Assembly: GCF_002001125.1 (NCBI RefSeq)
Contig: NZ_MUNV01000005.1
Location: forward strand, 372,001 to 436,000
Reading direction: 5' to 3'
DNA from: Rhodanobacter sp. B04
GTDB lineage: Bacteria; Pseudomonadota; Gammaproteobacteria; Xanthomonadales; Rhodanobacteraceae
DNA: 64,000 nt
The notes under the pieces were generated by a model. It saw only the letters and a program-made list of their open reading frames with translations. It ran no database searches and had not been told where the DNA came from. The translations under genes were made by a program, and so were the position numbers. Shown piece after piece: positions 18,435-29,064 of the stretch. Every line of letters begins with the position of its first letter. The first letter of the stretch is position 1.

Positions 18435-19667
18435 TCAAAAATTCTTGGTGAGCCAACCGCGCAACTTGCCGACCAGACCGCCGACACTGCCGCCGGCCGG
18501 CCCGCTGACGCGCATGCCGCCTGCACGTGCGCCATGCAGCAGCAGGCCGACGCCGGTCGCATGCAGCGGACTGGAAACGACTTCGCCGAGACCCTCGATC
18601 TGCTGCGGCACGCCGATGCGCACCATCTTGTGGAAGATCTCCTCGGCCAGCTCCAGCGCACCTTCCATCTTCGAGGCACCCCCGGTCAGCACCACGCCGG
18701 CTGCGACCAGGCTCTCGTAGCCGGAACGGCGCAGCTGGTCCTGCACCATCTCGAAGATTTCCTCGTAGCGCGCCTGCACGCTCTGCGCGAGCGACTGCCG
18801 CGCAAGCCGGCGCGGCGGACGATCGCCGACGCTGGGCACCTGGATGGTTTCCTCGGCATGCGCCAGCCCGGTCTGCGCGCACGCGTACTTGATCTTGATC
18901 TCCTCGGCATGCGCGGTCGGCGTGTGCACGCCGTAGGCGATGTCGCTGGTGACCTGGTCGCCGCCGACCGGCAGCGAGGCGGTGTAGCGGATCGAACCCT
19001 GGGTGTAGATCGCGATGTCGGTGGTGCCGGCGCCGATGTCGACCAGGCACACGCCCAGCTCGCGCTCGTCGTCGGTCAGCACGGCCTTGGCGCTGGCCAG
19101 CGCCGAGGGCACCAGTTCGTCCACCGACAGCCCGCAACGCTGGATGCACTTGGTGATGTTCTGCACCGCGGCCGCCGCACCGGTGACCAGATGCACGTTC
19201 GCTTCCAGCCGCACACCGCTCATGCCGACCGGCGAGCGGATGCCGTCCTGGCCGTCGATGCGGTATTCCTGCGACTCCTTGTAGAGCACCTTGCGGTCGG
19301 CCGGGATCGCCACCGCGCTGGCCGCCTCCAGCACCTGCTCCAAGTCGCCCGCAGTCACCTCGCGGTCGCGGATCGCCGCGTTGCCGTGCGAGTTGCGGGT
19401 TTCCAGGTGGCTGCCGGAGATCGACGCGTAGACCGAGCGGATGTCGCAGCCCGCCATCAGCTCGGCCTCTTCCACCGCGCGCTGGATCGAGTGCACGGTC
19501 GATTCGATGTCGACCACCGAGCCGCGCTTCATGCCGCGCGATACATGCGTGCCGATACCGATCACCGTGATCGGCTCGCCCGGCTCGTACTCGCCGACGA
19601 TCGCCACCACCTTCGAGGTGCCGATATCGAGGCCGACCACCAGCTGCTTGTCGTTGCGCGGTTTCAT
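18435..19667 (-). CDS. ftsA: Cell division actin-like protein FtsA
   Basis: 410 residues. VVGLDIGTSKVVAIVGEYE is the phosphate-1 ATP-binding motif, VDIGAGTTDIAIY is phosphate-2, and VVLTGGASKMEG is the adenosine motif. The C-terminal GLVGKLRGWLTKNF is the amphipathic membrane-targeting helix. FtsA anchors FtsZ to the membrane. The ATG at 19667 lies 10 bases after the ftsQ stop; no clear Shine-Dalgarno precedes it, so coupling to ftsQ translation is likely. Confidence 0.97.
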   Translation of the reverse strand: MKPRNDKQLVVGLDIGTSKVVAIVGEYEPGEPITVIGIGTHVSRGMKRGSVVDIESTVHSIQRAVEEAELMAGCDIRSVYASISGSHLETRNSHGNAAIRDREVTAGDLEQVLEAASAVAIPADRKVLYKESQEYRIDGQDGIRSPVGMSGVRLEANVHLVTGAAAAVQNITKCIQRCGLSVDELVPSALASAKAVLTDDERELGVCLVDIGAGTTDIAIYTQGSIRYTASLPVGGDQVTSDIAYGVHTPTAHAEEIKIKYACAQTGLAHAEETIQVPSVGDRPPRRLARQSLAQSVQARYEEIFEMVQDQLRRSGYESLVAAGVVLTGGASKMEGALELAEEIFHKMVRIGVPQQIEGLGEVVSSPLHATGVGLLLHGARAGGMRVSGPAGGSVGGLVGKLRGWLTKNF

Positions 19668-19677
19668 AAGGAGATAG

Positions 19678-20412
19678 TCATGTGCGGGATGAACCTTTAG
19701 CGTCGGCGGCGGCCGCTTGCGGCCAGCGCACGGCAAATCCATTGGTGTAGCGAAGATCGGCGTAGGCGAAGCCATCGGTGTGGCCCGCCATCAGCTGCGG
19801 ATAGACATCGAGGAAACGGCGCAGCCGCCGGCCGGCCTGCGCACGATCGCCAATCACGATCTGCGCACCGTTCGCCGTGCTGACGCTCCAGCTGCCGCGT
19901 TCGGTCAGCGCCACGCCGGTGATCTGCAGGTGGGTGCCGGCGAACGCCCTTTGAGTTTCGGCGTAAAAACTCACCACCTCGGCCAGCCGTGCATCCGGGC
20001 CATGCAGGCTCGGCAACGTGCTGGTGCCATCCGTGCCCGGCGCGTCGAACACCAGGCCCTGCCGGCTGATTAGCTGCTTGTCGTTCCAGCGCGCGAACGG
20101 CTGGCGCTCGTAGATGCGCAGCAGCAAGGTATCCGGCCAGCGCTTGCGCGCCTCTGCCGATTCCACCCAAGGCAGCGCAGCGACCGCCTTCTGCACGGCA
20201 TCCAGATCCAGTGCAAAGAAACCGTTGCCCAGCCGCGGCAGCACGGCAGCACGGACCTCATCCGCACTGACATGCTTGAACTCGGCCTGCAGCGTCAGCT
20301 GGGTCACCGGCCAACGGCCGGCGGCAAACCACCCGCGCAGCACGCCGACGATCGGCAGCGCCACCAGCGCGACGGCCAGACACCAGGCAACGAGGCGGAG
20401 GGTTCCCTTCAC
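19678..20412 (-). CDS. ftsQ: Cell division protein FtsQ
   Basis: 244 residues from a GTG start. A short cytoplasmic N-terminus, one transmembrane helix ([19 protein letters not shown]), a POTRA domain ([39 protein letters not shown]) and a C-terminal FtsQ beta domain are seen. FtsQ links early and late divisome proteins through FtsB/FtsL. GTG at 20412 overlaps the ddlB stop (GTGA), supporting this start. Frames extending upstream run through ddlB in a different frame and are artefacts. Confidence 0.93.
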   Translation of the reverse strand: MKGTLRLVAWCLAVALVALPIVGVLRGWFAAGRWPVTQLTLQAEFKHVSADEVRAAVLPRLGNGFFALDLDAVQKAVAALPWVESAEARKRWPDTLLLRIYERQPFARWNDKQLISRQGLVFDAPGTDGTSTLPSLHGPDARLAEVVSFYAETQRAFAGTHLQITGVALTERGSWSVSTANGAQIVIGDRAQAGRRLRRFLDVYPQLMAGHTDGFAYADLRYTNGFAVRWPQAAAADAKGSSRT

Positions 20413-21365
20413 GCGCCCTCCCGCAGGCTGGTTTCCAGCACGCGCCAGCACAGTTCCTGGTAATCGATGCCGGCAGCCTTGGCCGCCTTCGGCACCAGCG
20501 AGTGCGAGGTCATCCCGGGCGCCGTGTTCACTTCCAGCAGCCAGTTGCGCCCGCTGTGATCGCGCATCACGTCGACACGGCCCCAGCCCGAGCAGCCCAG
20601 CGCATCGAATGCGGCCAGCGACAGCGCACGCAGTTCCTCGCCGGCCACGCCTTCCAGGCCGGGACAGATGTACTGGGTGTCCTCGGCCACGTATTTGGCG
20701 TTGTAGTCGTAGAACGCACCCTTGGGCACGATATGGATGCTGGGCAGCACCTGGCGGCCGAGGATCGCGACGGTGAGCTCGTCGCCCTCGATCAGAGTTT
20801 CCATCAGCAGGTCGCCGGGATACTGCGCGGCCAGCTTGACCGCCTCGTCCAGATCCTTCTCCGCGAACACCCGCGTGACGCCGACACTGGAGCCTTCGCA
20901 GGCCGGCTTCACGATCAGCGGGAAACCGACCTGACGCGCCGCCGCGTGCACGTCGGCACCGCGCGGCAACGCAACGAACTTCGGTGTGGGCAGGCCCAGC
21001 GACTGCCACACCCGCTTGGATCGCGTCTTGTCCATCGATAGCGCCGAGCCGAGCACGCCCGAGCCGGTGTACGGCACGTTGAGCGATTCCAGCGCACCCT
21101 GCAGCACGCCGTCCTCGCCACCGCCGTGCTGGCCGTGCAGGATGTTGAACACGCGCGCAAAATGACCGGCCCGCAGCGCGTCGAGCAGCGCCGGGATGCC
21201 GTCGATGGCATGGGCGTCGACGCCTCGCGCAAGCAGCGCCTCCAATACGTTGCGGCCCGAATCGAGCGACACCTCGCGCTCGGCCGAACTGCCGCCCATC
21301 ACCACGGCCACGCGGCCGAACTGGGCGGGATCGCTGATCTTGTTCGCGCTCATCATGTAGCTCAC
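20409..21365 (-). CDS. ddlB: D-alanine--D-alanine ligase
   Basis: 318 residues with the ATP-grasp fold. [47 protein letters not shown] and [19 protein letters not shown] are Ddl signatures. It makes the D-Ala-D-Ala dipeptide for MurF. The GTG at 21365 overlaps the murC stop (GTGA); ATG codons at 21356 and 21353 are alternative starts. Confidence 0.96.
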   Translation of the reverse strand: MSYMMSANKISDPAQFGRVAVVMGGSSAEREVSLDSGRNVLEALLARGVDAHAIDGIPALLDALRAGHFARVFNILHGQHGGGEDGVLQGALESLNVPYTGSGVLGSALSMDKTRSKRVWQSLGLPTPKFVALPRGADVHAAARQVGFPLIVKPACEGSSVGVTRVFAEKDLDEAVKLAAQYPGDLLMETLIEGDELTVAILGRQVLPSIHIVPKGAFYDYNAKYVAEDTQYICPGLEGVAGEELRALSLAAFDALGCSGWGRVDVMRDHSGRNWLLEVNTAPGMTSHSLVPKAAKAAGIDYQELCWRVLETSLREGA

Positions 21366-22801
21366 TTGCTCGTCCTCAGATGACCGGCATGGGCCAGCTC
21401 CACCGCCGCCGTGCCGATGTCGCCGGCGCCGAGCAGCAGCAGCAGGTCGCCGTCGCGCAGCAGCGCCGGCAGCGTTTCCTTCAGATCGCGCGGATGCTCG
21501 ACCAGCACCGGGTCGACCTTGCCGCGTGCGCGCACGGCACGTGCCAGTGCGCGGCCGTCGGCACCGGCGATCGGCGCCTCGCCGGCCGGATAGACATCGG
21601 TCAGCACCAGCACGTCGGCCTCGGCCAGCACGTTGGCGAAGTCGTCCAGCAGGTCGCGCGTGCGGCTGTAGCGATGCGGCTGGAAGCCGACCACCAGCCG
21701 ACGCTCCGGCCAGCCGCCGCGCGCCGCGGCGAACACCGCAGCGAGCTCGCGCGGGTGGTGGCCGTAATCATCGACCAGCAGCACATTGCCGTGATCGAGC
21801 GCAATCTCGCCGCGTCGATGGAAGCGCCGGCCGACACCCTGGAAATGTTCCAGCGCATGCGCCAGCGCATCGGCTTCGACACCGAGCTGCCAACCGATCG
21901 TGGCCGCGGCCAGCGCGTTCAGGACGTTGTGCCGGCCCGGCAGGTTGAGCTTCACCGGCAGCGCATCGGCGCGGTTCGGCAACAACAGGTCAAAGTGCAT
22001 CTCGAAGCCGCGCTGGGTCAGGTTCAGCGCGCGCACATCGGCGTCCGGCGTGTCGATGCCGTAGGTCATCACGCGGCGCGTGGTCGACTTCGCCAGCGCG
22101 GCGACTTCCGGATCGTCGACGCACAGCACGGCCAGCCCGTAGAACGGCAGCCGGTGCAGGAAATCGGCGAAGGCCTTCTTCACCTGGGCGAAATCGCCGC
22201 CGTAGTTTTCCAGGTGATCGGCATCGATATTCGTGACCGCGGCGATCACCGGCGACAACAGCAGGAACGACCCGTCGGATTCATCGGCTTCCGCCACCAG
22301 ATACTGGCCGGTGCCCAGCCGCGCATTCGCGCCGGCCGCGTTGAGCTGGCCGCCGATCACGAAGGTCGGGTCATAACCCGCCTCGGCCAGCACGCTGGCG
22401 GTGAGACTGGTAGTGGTGGTCTTGCCGTGCGTGCCGGCAATCGCCACGCCGCGGCGGAAACGCATCAATTCGCCGAGCATCTCCGCACGCGGGATCACCG
22501 GGATGCGCGCGGCACGCGCGGCCACCAGTTCCGGATTGTCCTGACGGATTGCGCTGGAGGTCACCACCACGTCGGCATCGCCGATGTGCTCGGCGGCATG
22601 CCCTACATGCACGTCGATGCCCAGCTGCTGCAGTCGCTGCGCGGTCGACGAATTGGCCCGGTCGGACCCGGACACCGCATAACCGAGGTTGTGCAGCACT
22701 TCGGCGATGCCGCTCATGCCGACGCCACCGATGCCGATGAAGTGCACGCGGCGGAACGTGCTCATCAGATCCTCATGCGCATGCAGGCGGCGCGGCGTCA
22801 T
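21362..22801 (-). CDS. murC: UDP-N-acetylmuramate--L-alanine ligase MurC
   Basis: 479 residues. [18 protein letters not shown], the ATP loop [21 protein letters not shown] and DDYGHHPRE are MurC motifs. It adds the first amino acid, L-Ala, to UDP-MurNAc in the cytoplasm. ATG at 22801 overlaps the murG stop (ATGA). The extra N-terminal RRLHAHEDL segment resembles the N-terminus of related MurC proteins, so this start is preferred over the ATG at 22765. Confidence 0.96.
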   Translation of the reverse strand: MTPRRLHAHEDLMSTFRRVHFIGIGGVGMSGIAEVLHNLGYAVSGSDRANSSTAQRLQQLGIDVHVGHAAEHIGDADVVVTSSAIRQDNPELVAARAARIPVIPRAEMLGELMRFRRGVAIAGTHGKTTTTSLTASVLAEAGYDPTFVIGGQLNAAGANARLGTGQYLVAEADESDGSFLLLSPVIAAVTNIDADHLENYGGDFAQVKKAFADFLHRLPFYGLAVLCVDDPEVAALAKSTTRRVMTYGIDTPDADVRALNLTQRGFEMHFDLLLPNRADALPVKLNLPGRHNVLNALAAATIGWQLGVEADALAHALEHFQGVGRRFHRRGEIALDHGNVLLVDDYGHHPRELAAVFAAARGGWPERRLVVGFQPHRYSRTRDLLDDFANVLAEADVLVLTDVYPAGEAPIAGADGRALARAVRARGKVDPVLVEHPRDLKETLPALLRDGDLLLLLGAGDIGTAAVELAHAGHLRTSK

Positions 22802-23871
22802 GCGGCCACCTCCAGGCAGGCGCGCGCAATCACCTCGGCCGCATTGGGCTTGGCCAGCGTGCGTGCGGCGGTCGCCATGCCGACGAGTTGCGACGGCTTG
22901 TTCAACAACGCGCCCAGTCGATGGGCGAGAACCTGTACGTTCAGATCGGACTCCTGGATCAACACGGCGGCACCTGCGGCCACCAATACTTCGGCATTGC
23001 GTGTCTGGTGGTCGTCCACCGCATGCGGAAACGGCACCAGCACCGCGCCGAGCCCGGCAGCGGTCAGCTCGGCCAGGGTCAGCGCGCCTGCGCGGCAGAC
23101 CGCGAGATCGGCCCAGCCGTAGCTGGCCGCCATGTCATCGATGAACGGCACCACCTGCGCCTCGACCCCGGCCTGCGCGTACGCTTCGCGCGCCTCGTCA
23201 AGGCCGCGGTTGCCGGATTGATGCAGCACCTCGGGGCGCCGCTCCGGTGGCAGTTGCGCCAGCGCCTGCGGCACCGCCAGATTCAGGGCGCGCGCACCGA
23301 GGCTGCCACCCAGCACCAGCAAGCGCGGTTTTCCGTTGCGTGCGGCCATGCGCTGTGCCGGTTCAGGCAACGATGCGATGCTCGTGCGCACCGGATTGCC
23401 AACCCACTCGGCCTGCGGCAACGCATCGGCGAAGCCCGCCAGCACGCGCTTAGCGAACGCAGCCAGCCGACGGTTGGTGAAACCGGCCACGCGGTTCTGC
23501 TCGTGCACCAGCAACGGGCGACGCAGCAACCATGCAGCGAGGCCACCGGGGCCGGCCACGTACCCGCCCATCGACAGCACGCTGCGCGGCTTCACCTTGC
23601 GCAGCACGGCCAGCGAGGCCAGCAATGAACGCAGCAGCATCCACGGTGCCAGCAAGCGCGTCCTGAAACCTTTGCCGCGCAGGCCGCCAACGGCCACCGC
23701 ATGCAATTCGATCTGGTGCGCCGGCACCACCTTCGTTTCCATGCCGCCGGCCGCACCCAGCCATACCACCGGCACGCCTTGCGCGCGCAGGCAGTCGGCC
23801 ACCGCCAGGCCGGGGAAGATATGGCCGCCGGTACCGCCGGCCATGATCAGCACGGGGGCGGACGCGGTCAT
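22798..23871 (-). CDS. murG: Lipid II synthase MurG (UDP-GlcNAc transferase)
   Basis: 357 residues. LIMAGGTGGHIFPGLAVA is the N-terminal glycine-rich loop, VLSMGGYVAGPGGLAAWLL the lipid I-binding region, LVLGGSLGARALN the second loop, and CRAGALTLAELTAAG the UDP-binding motif of this GT28 enzyme. It converts lipid I to lipid II at the inner face of the membrane. ATG at 23871 overlaps the ftsW stop (ATGA), which fixes the start; the same frame continues upstream as a shadow of ftsW. Confidence 0.96.
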   Translation of the reverse strand: MTASAPVLIMAGGTGGHIFPGLAVADCLRAQGVPVVWLGAAGGMETKVVPAHQIELHAVAVGGLRGKGFRTRLLAPWMLLRSLLASLAVLRKVKPRSVLSMGGYVAGPGGLAAWLLRRPLLVHEQNRVAGFTNRRLAAFAKRVLAGFADALPQAEWVGNPVRTSIASLPEPAQRMAARNGKPRLLVLGGSLGARALNLAVPQALAQLPPERRPEVLHQSGNRGLDEAREAYAQAGVEAQVVPFIDDMAASYGWADLAVCRAGALTLAELTAAGLGAVLVPFPHAVDDHQTRNAEVLVAAGAAVLIQESDLNVQVLAHRLGALLNKPSQLVGMATAARTLAKPNAAEVIARACLEVAA

Positions 23872-25103
23872 GCGGCCACCGCCTCGCGCGGCGGCACGGC
23901 GACACTCGCATCGGTCGCCGCGACCGCAGCCGGCATGCGCGTAGCCATCTGCCGTGCATCCAGCGCACGGTTCACTTCGAAGGTGGCGCGCAGCAGCACG
24001 CCGGCCATCGCGCAGGTCAGCACCATCGACGAGCCGCCGTAGCTGATCAGCGGCAGGGTCAGTCCCTTGGTCGGCAGCGCGCCGAGATTCACGCCGACCG
24101 ACACGATCGCCTGCATCGCCAGCATCAGCGAGGTGCCGAACGCGACGTAACCGGCAAAGCGCTGGCCGATCTCGACACCCTTCAGCCCCAGATACAGGCC
24201 GCGTCCGACCGCCAGCGCGAACAGGCCGATCACCAGGATCACGCCAGCCAGGCCGAGCTCCTCGCCGATCACGGCAAAGATGAAGTCGGTATGCGCCTCC
24301 GGCAGGTAGGACAGTTTCAGCACGCTGGAACCCAGCCCGACACCGTCCCACTCGCCGCGCCCGATCGCCATCAAGGACTGGGTCAGCTGGAAGCCGTCGT
24401 TGAACGGGTCCTTCCACGGATCCATGAACGAGGTCAGCCGTTTCATGCGGTAGCTCTCGCCGGTCGCCGCGACATACAGCAGCGGCATCAGCGGCAGACC
24501 CATGATGAACAGGAAGATCGGCCGCGCGCCGCCGAGCCAGACCATCGCGATGCTTACCGCGATCACCAGCGTGGCCGAGCCGAAGTCCGGCTGCGCCAGC
24601 AACAGCAGCACGATCAGGCCGGCAACCATGATCGGCTTGATCAGGCCGAGGAAACGCGTCTCCACACTTTCGCGATGGCGCACCAGATAGCTGGCGATGT
24701 ACACGACCAGGATGAGCTTCACCGCCTCCACCGGCTGGAAGCTGGTCACCAGCAGGTTCAGCCAGCGCCGCGCGCCATTGATGCGCATGCCCAGATGCGG
24801 CACGAACACCGCCAGCAGCAGCACGAATGCCACCGCCAGCAGCGGAAAGGCGTGTTTCTCCAGCAGCTTCAGCTCGGTGCGCATCGCCACGCCGGCGGCG
24901 GCCAGGCCCAGGCTGAGAAAGAGCAGGTGCTTCTTGAGGAAGTAGAACGCACCCAGGTGCTGGCTGTCGGCCACCGCGATCGAGCTGGAGGTCACCATCA
25001 CCACCCCGACGCTGGCCAGCCCGATCAGCGCGACCAGCAGCCACAGGTCGAAGCGCCCGCGCGGACCCTGTCGACGTTTGGCCTGGGTGGTGTCGAAGAA
25101 CAT
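23868..25103 (-). CDS. ftsW: Septal peptidoglycan polymerase FtsW (SEDS family)
   Basis: 411 residues with about ten membrane segments. NGARRWLNLLVTSFQPVEAVKL, PDFGSATLV, SYLPEAHTDFIFAVIGEELG and PLISYGGSSMV are SEDS family signatures; the catalytic Asp lies in the PEAHTDFI region's preceding loop by family knowledge. It polymerises lipid II at the septum together with FtsI. It directly follows mraY with only one intervening base. The murD gene that usually stands between them is absent. Confidence 0.95.
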   Translation of the reverse strand: MFFDTTQAKRRQGPRGRFDLWLLVALIGLASVGVVMVTSSSIAVADSQHLGAFYFLKKHLLFLSLGLAAAGVAMRTELKLLEKHAFPLLAVAFVLLLAVFVPHLGMRINGARRWLNLLVTSFQPVEAVKLILVVYIASYLVRHRESVETRFLGLIKPIMVAGLIVLLLLAQPDFGSATLVIAVSIAMVWLGGARPIFLFIMGLPLMPLLYVAATGESYRMKRLTSFMDPWKDPFNDGFQLTQSLMAIGRGEWDGVGLGSSVLKLSYLPEAHTDFIFAVIGEELGLAGVILVIGLFALAVGRGLYLGLKGVEIGQRFAGYVAFGTSLMLAMQAIVSVGVNLGALPTKGLTLPLISYGGSSMVLTCAMAGVLLRATFEVNRALDARQMATRMPAAVAATDASVAVPPREAVAA

Positions 25104-25104
25104 C

Positions 25105-26205
25105 TCAGCGCACCTTCAACGTGGCGAGACCGACCAGCACCAGCACCACGCTGATGATCCAGAAGCGCACGATCACCCGCGGCTCCGGCCAGCCCTTCAA
25201 TTCGAAGTGGTGGTGGATCGGCGCCATGCGGAACACGCGCTTGCCAGTGAGCTTGAAGCTGGCGACCTGGATCATCACCGAGGCGGTTTCCATCACGAAC
25301 ACCCCGCCCATCACCAGCAACACGATTTCCTGGCGCACGATCACCGCCACGCAGCCGAGCGCCGCGCCCATCGCCAGCGCACCGACGTCGCCCATGAACA
25401 CCTGCGCCGGATAGGTGTTGAACCACAGGAAACCCAGCCCCGAACCGGCCAGCGCGCCGCAGAAGATCGCCAGCTCGCCGGCACCGGGGATCGAGGGAAT
25501 GCCGAGGTATTCGGAAAACACCTTGTTGCCGGCCAGGTACGCGAACACGCCGAGCGCGCCGGACACCAGTACCGTCGGCATGATCGCCAGGCCATCCAGG
25601 CCGTCGGTGAGGTTCACCGCGTTGGAGAAGCCGACGATCATGAAGTAGGTCACCACCACGAACAGCAGGCCAAGTGGCAGCACCACGTGCTTGAACAGCG
25701 GTACGTAAAGCGCGGTCTCCGCCACCGGCAGGCCGGCAACCGCTGCCGGCGCGCTGTGATAAAGGAACAGCGCCGCACCGAGGCCGAACACCGACTGCCA
25801 GAAATATTTCCAGCGACTGGCCAGACCGCGGCTATCCTTCAACACCAGTTTCTTGTAGTCGTCGTAGAAACCGATCACACCGAAACTGATCAGCACGGCC
25901 AGCACGATCCACACATAGCGGTTATGCAGATCGGCCCACAGCAAGGTGGCCACGCTGACCGAGAGCAGGATCATCACGCCGCCCATGGTCGGCGTGCCGG
26001 CCTTGACCAGATGCGTCTGCGGACCATCGCTGCGCACCACCTGACCAGCCTTCAGCGCAGCCAGCCGGGTGATCAGCCACGGCCCGCACAACAGCGACAT
26101 CGCCAACGCGGTGAGCGCCGCCATGATCGTGCGGAAGGTGATGTACTGGAACAGATGCAACGCGGTGAAATGCCGTGCCATCCAGTCCGCCAGTTCAAGC
26201 AGCAT
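25105..26205 (-). CDS. mraY: Phospho-N-acetylmuramoyl-pentapeptide transferase MraY
   Basis: 366 residues, ten predicted membrane segments. [40 protein letters not shown] and [14 protein letters not shown] are the conserved cytoplasmic loops, with the Asp residues that bind Mg2+ and substrate. HHHFELKGW is the third conserved loop. It transfers phospho-MurNAc-pentapeptide to undecaprenyl phosphate, making lipid I. ATG at 26205 overlaps the end of murF by 11 bases and gives the family N-terminus MLLELADWM. Confidence 0.97.
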   Translation of the reverse strand: MLLELADWMARHFTALHLFQYITFRTIMAALTALAMSLLCGPWLITRLAALKAGQVVRSDGPQTHLVKAGTPTMGGVMILLSVSVATLLWADLHNRYVWIVLAVLISFGVIGFYDDYKKLVLKDSRGLASRWKYFWQSVFGLGAALFLYHSAPAAVAGLPVAETALYVPLFKHVVLPLGLLFVVVTYFMIVGFSNAVNLTDGLDGLAIMPTVLVSGALGVFAYLAGNKVFSEYLGIPSIPGAGELAIFCGALAGSGLGFLWFNTYPAQVFMGDVGALAMGAALGCVAVIVRQEIVLLVMGGVFVMETASVMIQVASFKLTGKRVFRMAPIHHHFELKGWPEPRVIVRFWIISVVLVLVGLATLKVR

Positions 26206-27562
26206 CGGATGCGCCCTCCTCTTGCCCGGGGTTTCGCAATGCGGCAACCACCTGTTCCATACCCGCCGAGTGCGAGCCCTTGACCAGACAGGTCACGCCG
26301 CCATGCAGGCGCGACCGCAAGGCAGCGACCAGCGCCGCCTTGTCATCGAAATGCTCGCCATGCATGCCGAACGCCGCGACGGCAGCGGCCCCCAGCGGAC
26401 CAACCGCAAACAGGCGCTCGATGCCACGTTTGCTGGCGCGGGCACCGACTTCCGCATGCAGCGCGCGCGCGTCCGCGCCCAGCTCGGCCATGTCGCCCAG
26501 CACCAGCCAGCGCTCGCCCTGCGCCAATGCCAGCGTGTCGATCGCCGCCGCCATGGAACTGGGGTTGGCGTTGTAGCTGTCATCGATCAGCGTCCAGCCA
26601 GCCGGCATGGCCTCGCGCTTGAGCCGTCCCGCGACCGCGCTCGCCTGTTCCAGTCCGGCCGCGATCGTCGCCAGCGGCACATCCAGCGCCAGCGCGATCG
26701 ACGCGGCAGCCAGCGCGTTGGCCACGTTGTGTCGTCCCGACAGCGGCAACGCCACCTCGGCATCGCCCACCGGCGTGCTCAACACGAAACGCGACCCGTC
26801 CACACGCTGCTCGATGATCTCGGCACCCACATCCGCCTTGTGCTCGAGACCGAAGCGCAGCACCCGGCGCGTGCCGGCCAGGCCGCTGAAGAAACTGGCG
26901 AACGCATCGTCCGCATTGATGATCGCCACACCGTCGGCCGGCAGCGCCTGGTACAGCGCGCCCTTGGTCTCGGCGACACCTTCCACGCTGCCCATCCGCT
27001 CAAGATGCGCCGGCGCGATGATGTTGACGAGGCCGATATTGGGCCTTGCGATGGCAGCGAGGTACGCGATGTCGCCCGGCTTGCCGGCGCCCATTTCCAG
27101 CACCGCGTATTCGGCGTCCGCGGGCATCGCCAGCAGGGTCAGCGGCAGGCCGATCTCGTTGTTGTAGCTGCCGGCATTCACATGGGTGCGGCCATGCAGC
27201 GACAGGATCGCCGCGGTCAGCGTCTTCACCGTGGTCTTGCCGTTGGAGCCGGTGATGCCGATCACCCGTGCGCTGCGCTGCGCGCGCACCGCGCTGGCCA
27301 GGTCACCCAGCGCCAGCTCCACGTTGTCCACCAGCACCTGCGGCAACTCGCTGTCGACCTTGCGTTCGACCAGTGCCGCCACCGCGCCGTTCGCAGCCGC
27401 CTGGGCGAGGTAATCATGCCCATCCACGCGCTCACCCTTGAACGCCGCGAACAGGTCGCCCGGCTTGAGCTTGCGGGTATCGATCGCGACACCGGTGACC
27501 TCGACATCGCTGCCGAAAAGCTGTCCGCGGGTCCACACGGCAATGGCGCTCAGCGGCATCAT
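26195..27562 (-). CDS. murF: UDP-N-acetylmuramoyl-tripeptide--D-alanyl-D-alanine ligase MurF
   Basis: 455 residues. [20 protein letters not shown] is the MurE/MurF N-terminal motif, [14 protein letters not shown] the ATP loop, [13 protein letters not shown] and [16 protein letters not shown] are MurF-specific. It adds D-Ala-D-Ala to the muramyl tripeptide. ATG at 27562 overlaps the murE stop (ATGA). Confidence 0.96.
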   Translation of the reverse strand: MMPLSAIAVWTRGQLFGSDVEVTGVAIDTRKLKPGDLFAAFKGERVDGHDYLAQAAANGAVAALVERKVDSELPQVLVDNVELALGDLASAVRAQRSARVIGITGSNGKTTVKTLTAAILSLHGRTHVNAGSYNNEIGLPLTLLAMPADAEYAVLEMGAGKPGDIAYLAAIARPNIGLVNIIAPAHLERMGSVEGVAETKGALYQALPADGVAIINADDAFASFFSGLAGTRRVLRFGLEHKADVGAEIIEQRVDGSRFVLSTPVGDAEVALPLSGRHNVANALAAASIALALDVPLATIAAGLEQASAVAGRLKREAMPAGWTLIDDSYNANPSSMAAAIDTLALAQGERWLVLGDMAELGADARALHAEVGARASKRGIERLFAVGPLGAAAVAAFGMHGEHFDDKAALVAALRSRLHGGVTCLVKGSHSAGMEQVVAALRNPGQEEGASDAA

Positions 27563-29064
27563 GCGCGCGGCTCCCGGCTGATCCGTTCCAGCGCGGCATG
27601 CGCCACCGCCAGGTCGTCGAACGGACGCTTGCCGGCCGCGCCCTCCTGGTAGGTTTCATGGCCCTTGCCGGCAATCAGCACCACGTCGCCGGACTGCGCC
27701 AGCTGCAGCGCCTGGCCGATCGCCGTCGCGCGGTCGCGCTCGACCGTCATGGCGCGTGGCGCCTGCATGCCGGCCACGATCTGCGCCACGATGAGGTCGC
27801 CATCTTCGCCGCGGGGGTTGTCGTCGGTGACGATGGCGATATCCGCCAGCCGCGCGGCGATCGCGCCCATCAGCGGACGCTTGCCGGCGTCACGCTCGCC
27901 GCCGCAGCCGAACACGCAGATCAGCCGGCCGCTGCAATGTGCGCGCACCGCGTTCAAGGCCTGCTCCAGCGCGTCCGGCGTGTGCGCGTAATCGACCACC
28001 ACCAGCGGCAGGCCATGCAGGCCACCGAGCCGGCTCATGCGACCGTTGACCGGTTGCAGTTGCTCGACCGCCGCCACGATGCGCTCGAACGGTTCGCCCA
28101 GCGCACCGAGGCAGGCCACCACGATGAGCAGGTTCGCCACGTTGAAGCGACCCAGCAGATGGCTGTTCAGCGCATGTGTGCCCCATGGCGTGCGCAGCCG
28201 GAATGCCAGCCCTTCGGCCGAAGTGGCAACCGCGCTGGCGGTGATCTCGGCCCCGGCCGCGTCGGCCATGCTGAAGCGCAAGGGCTTCACGCCGGCGGGC
28301 AGTTGCGTGGCCAGTTCGCGACCGAACGCATCGTCCAGGTTGATCACCGCACTCTGCAGGCCCGGCCACGCGAACAGCTTGGCCTTGGCCGCACCGTAGG
28401 CTTCCATGCTGCCGTGGTAATCGAGATGGTCGCGGGTGAGATTGGTGAACGCCGCGACCTCGAAATCGACCGCGGCCACGCGCCCCTGTTCCAGCGCATG
28501 CGACGACACTTCCATCGCCACATGGCTGACACCGGCCTCGCGAAACTCAGCCAGCAGGCCCTGCACGCTGATCGCGTCCGGCGTGGTGCGCTCGCCCTCG
28601 CGCAGCTGGCCATGCACGCCCGCGCCCAGCGTGCCGATGCTGGCGGTGCGACGACCGAGGAAAGTCAGCGCCTGTGCCAGCAGCTGCACGCAGGAGGTCT
28701 TGCCATTGGTGCCGGTGATGCCGACCACACGCATCGCCTCGGTCGGGCGGTCGTGGAAGCGGGCGGCAATTTCGCTGACCTGGTCGTGCAGGCCATCGAT
28801 CCACAGCAACGGCACATCCAGTGCTTCCACCTCGACGGCAGGCGCCTCGGCCAGCACCACCTGGGCCCCGCGCTGCACCGCACTGGCGGCGAACTCGATG
28901 CCATGGCCCTGGCTGCCGCGCAACGCGAAAAACGCGTCGCCACGCCGCACCCGGCGCGAGTCCAGCGCCAGCCCGGACACCACGATGCGACCGGCGCCCG
29001 GCGTCGCGGCAATCTGCGCGTCGGCAATCCCCAGCAGCAGCTGATCGAGGTGGCCCGTATTCAT
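27559..29064 (-). CDS. murE: UDP-N-acetylmuramoyl-tripeptide synthetase MurE (meso-diaminopimelate adding)
   Basis: 501 residues. The ATP loop VGITGTNGKTSCVQLL, MEVSSHALEQGRV, NLTRDHLDYHGSMEAYGAAK, VVVDYAHTPDALE and IAGKGHETYQE are all present. DNPRGED near residue 414 is the DNPR motif that marks enzymes adding meso-diaminopimelate, as expected for a Gram-negative cell wall. ATG at 29064 overlaps the ftsI stop by 4 bases. Confidence 0.97.
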   Translation of the reverse strand: MNTGHLDQLLLGIADAQIAATPGAGRIVVSGLALDSRRVRRGDAFFALRGSQGHGIEFAASAVQRGAQVVLAEAPAVEVEALDVPLLWIDGLHDQVSEIAARFHDRPTEAMRVVGITGTNGKTSCVQLLAQALTFLGRRTASIGTLGAGVHGQLREGERTTPDAISVQGLLAEFREAGVSHVAMEVSSHALEQGRVAAVDFEVAAFTNLTRDHLDYHGSMEAYGAAKAKLFAWPGLQSAVINLDDAFGRELATQLPAGVKPLRFSMADAAGAEITASAVATSAEGLAFRLRTPWGTHALNSHLLGRFNVANLLIVVACLGALGEPFERIVAAVEQLQPVNGRMSRLGGLHGLPLVVVDYAHTPDALEQALNAVRAHCSGRLICVFGCGGERDAGKRPLMGAIAARLADIAIVTDDNPRGEDGDLIVAQIVAGMQAPRAMTVERDRATAIGQALQLAQSGDVVLIAGKGHETYQEGAAGKRPFDDLAVAHAALERISREPRA

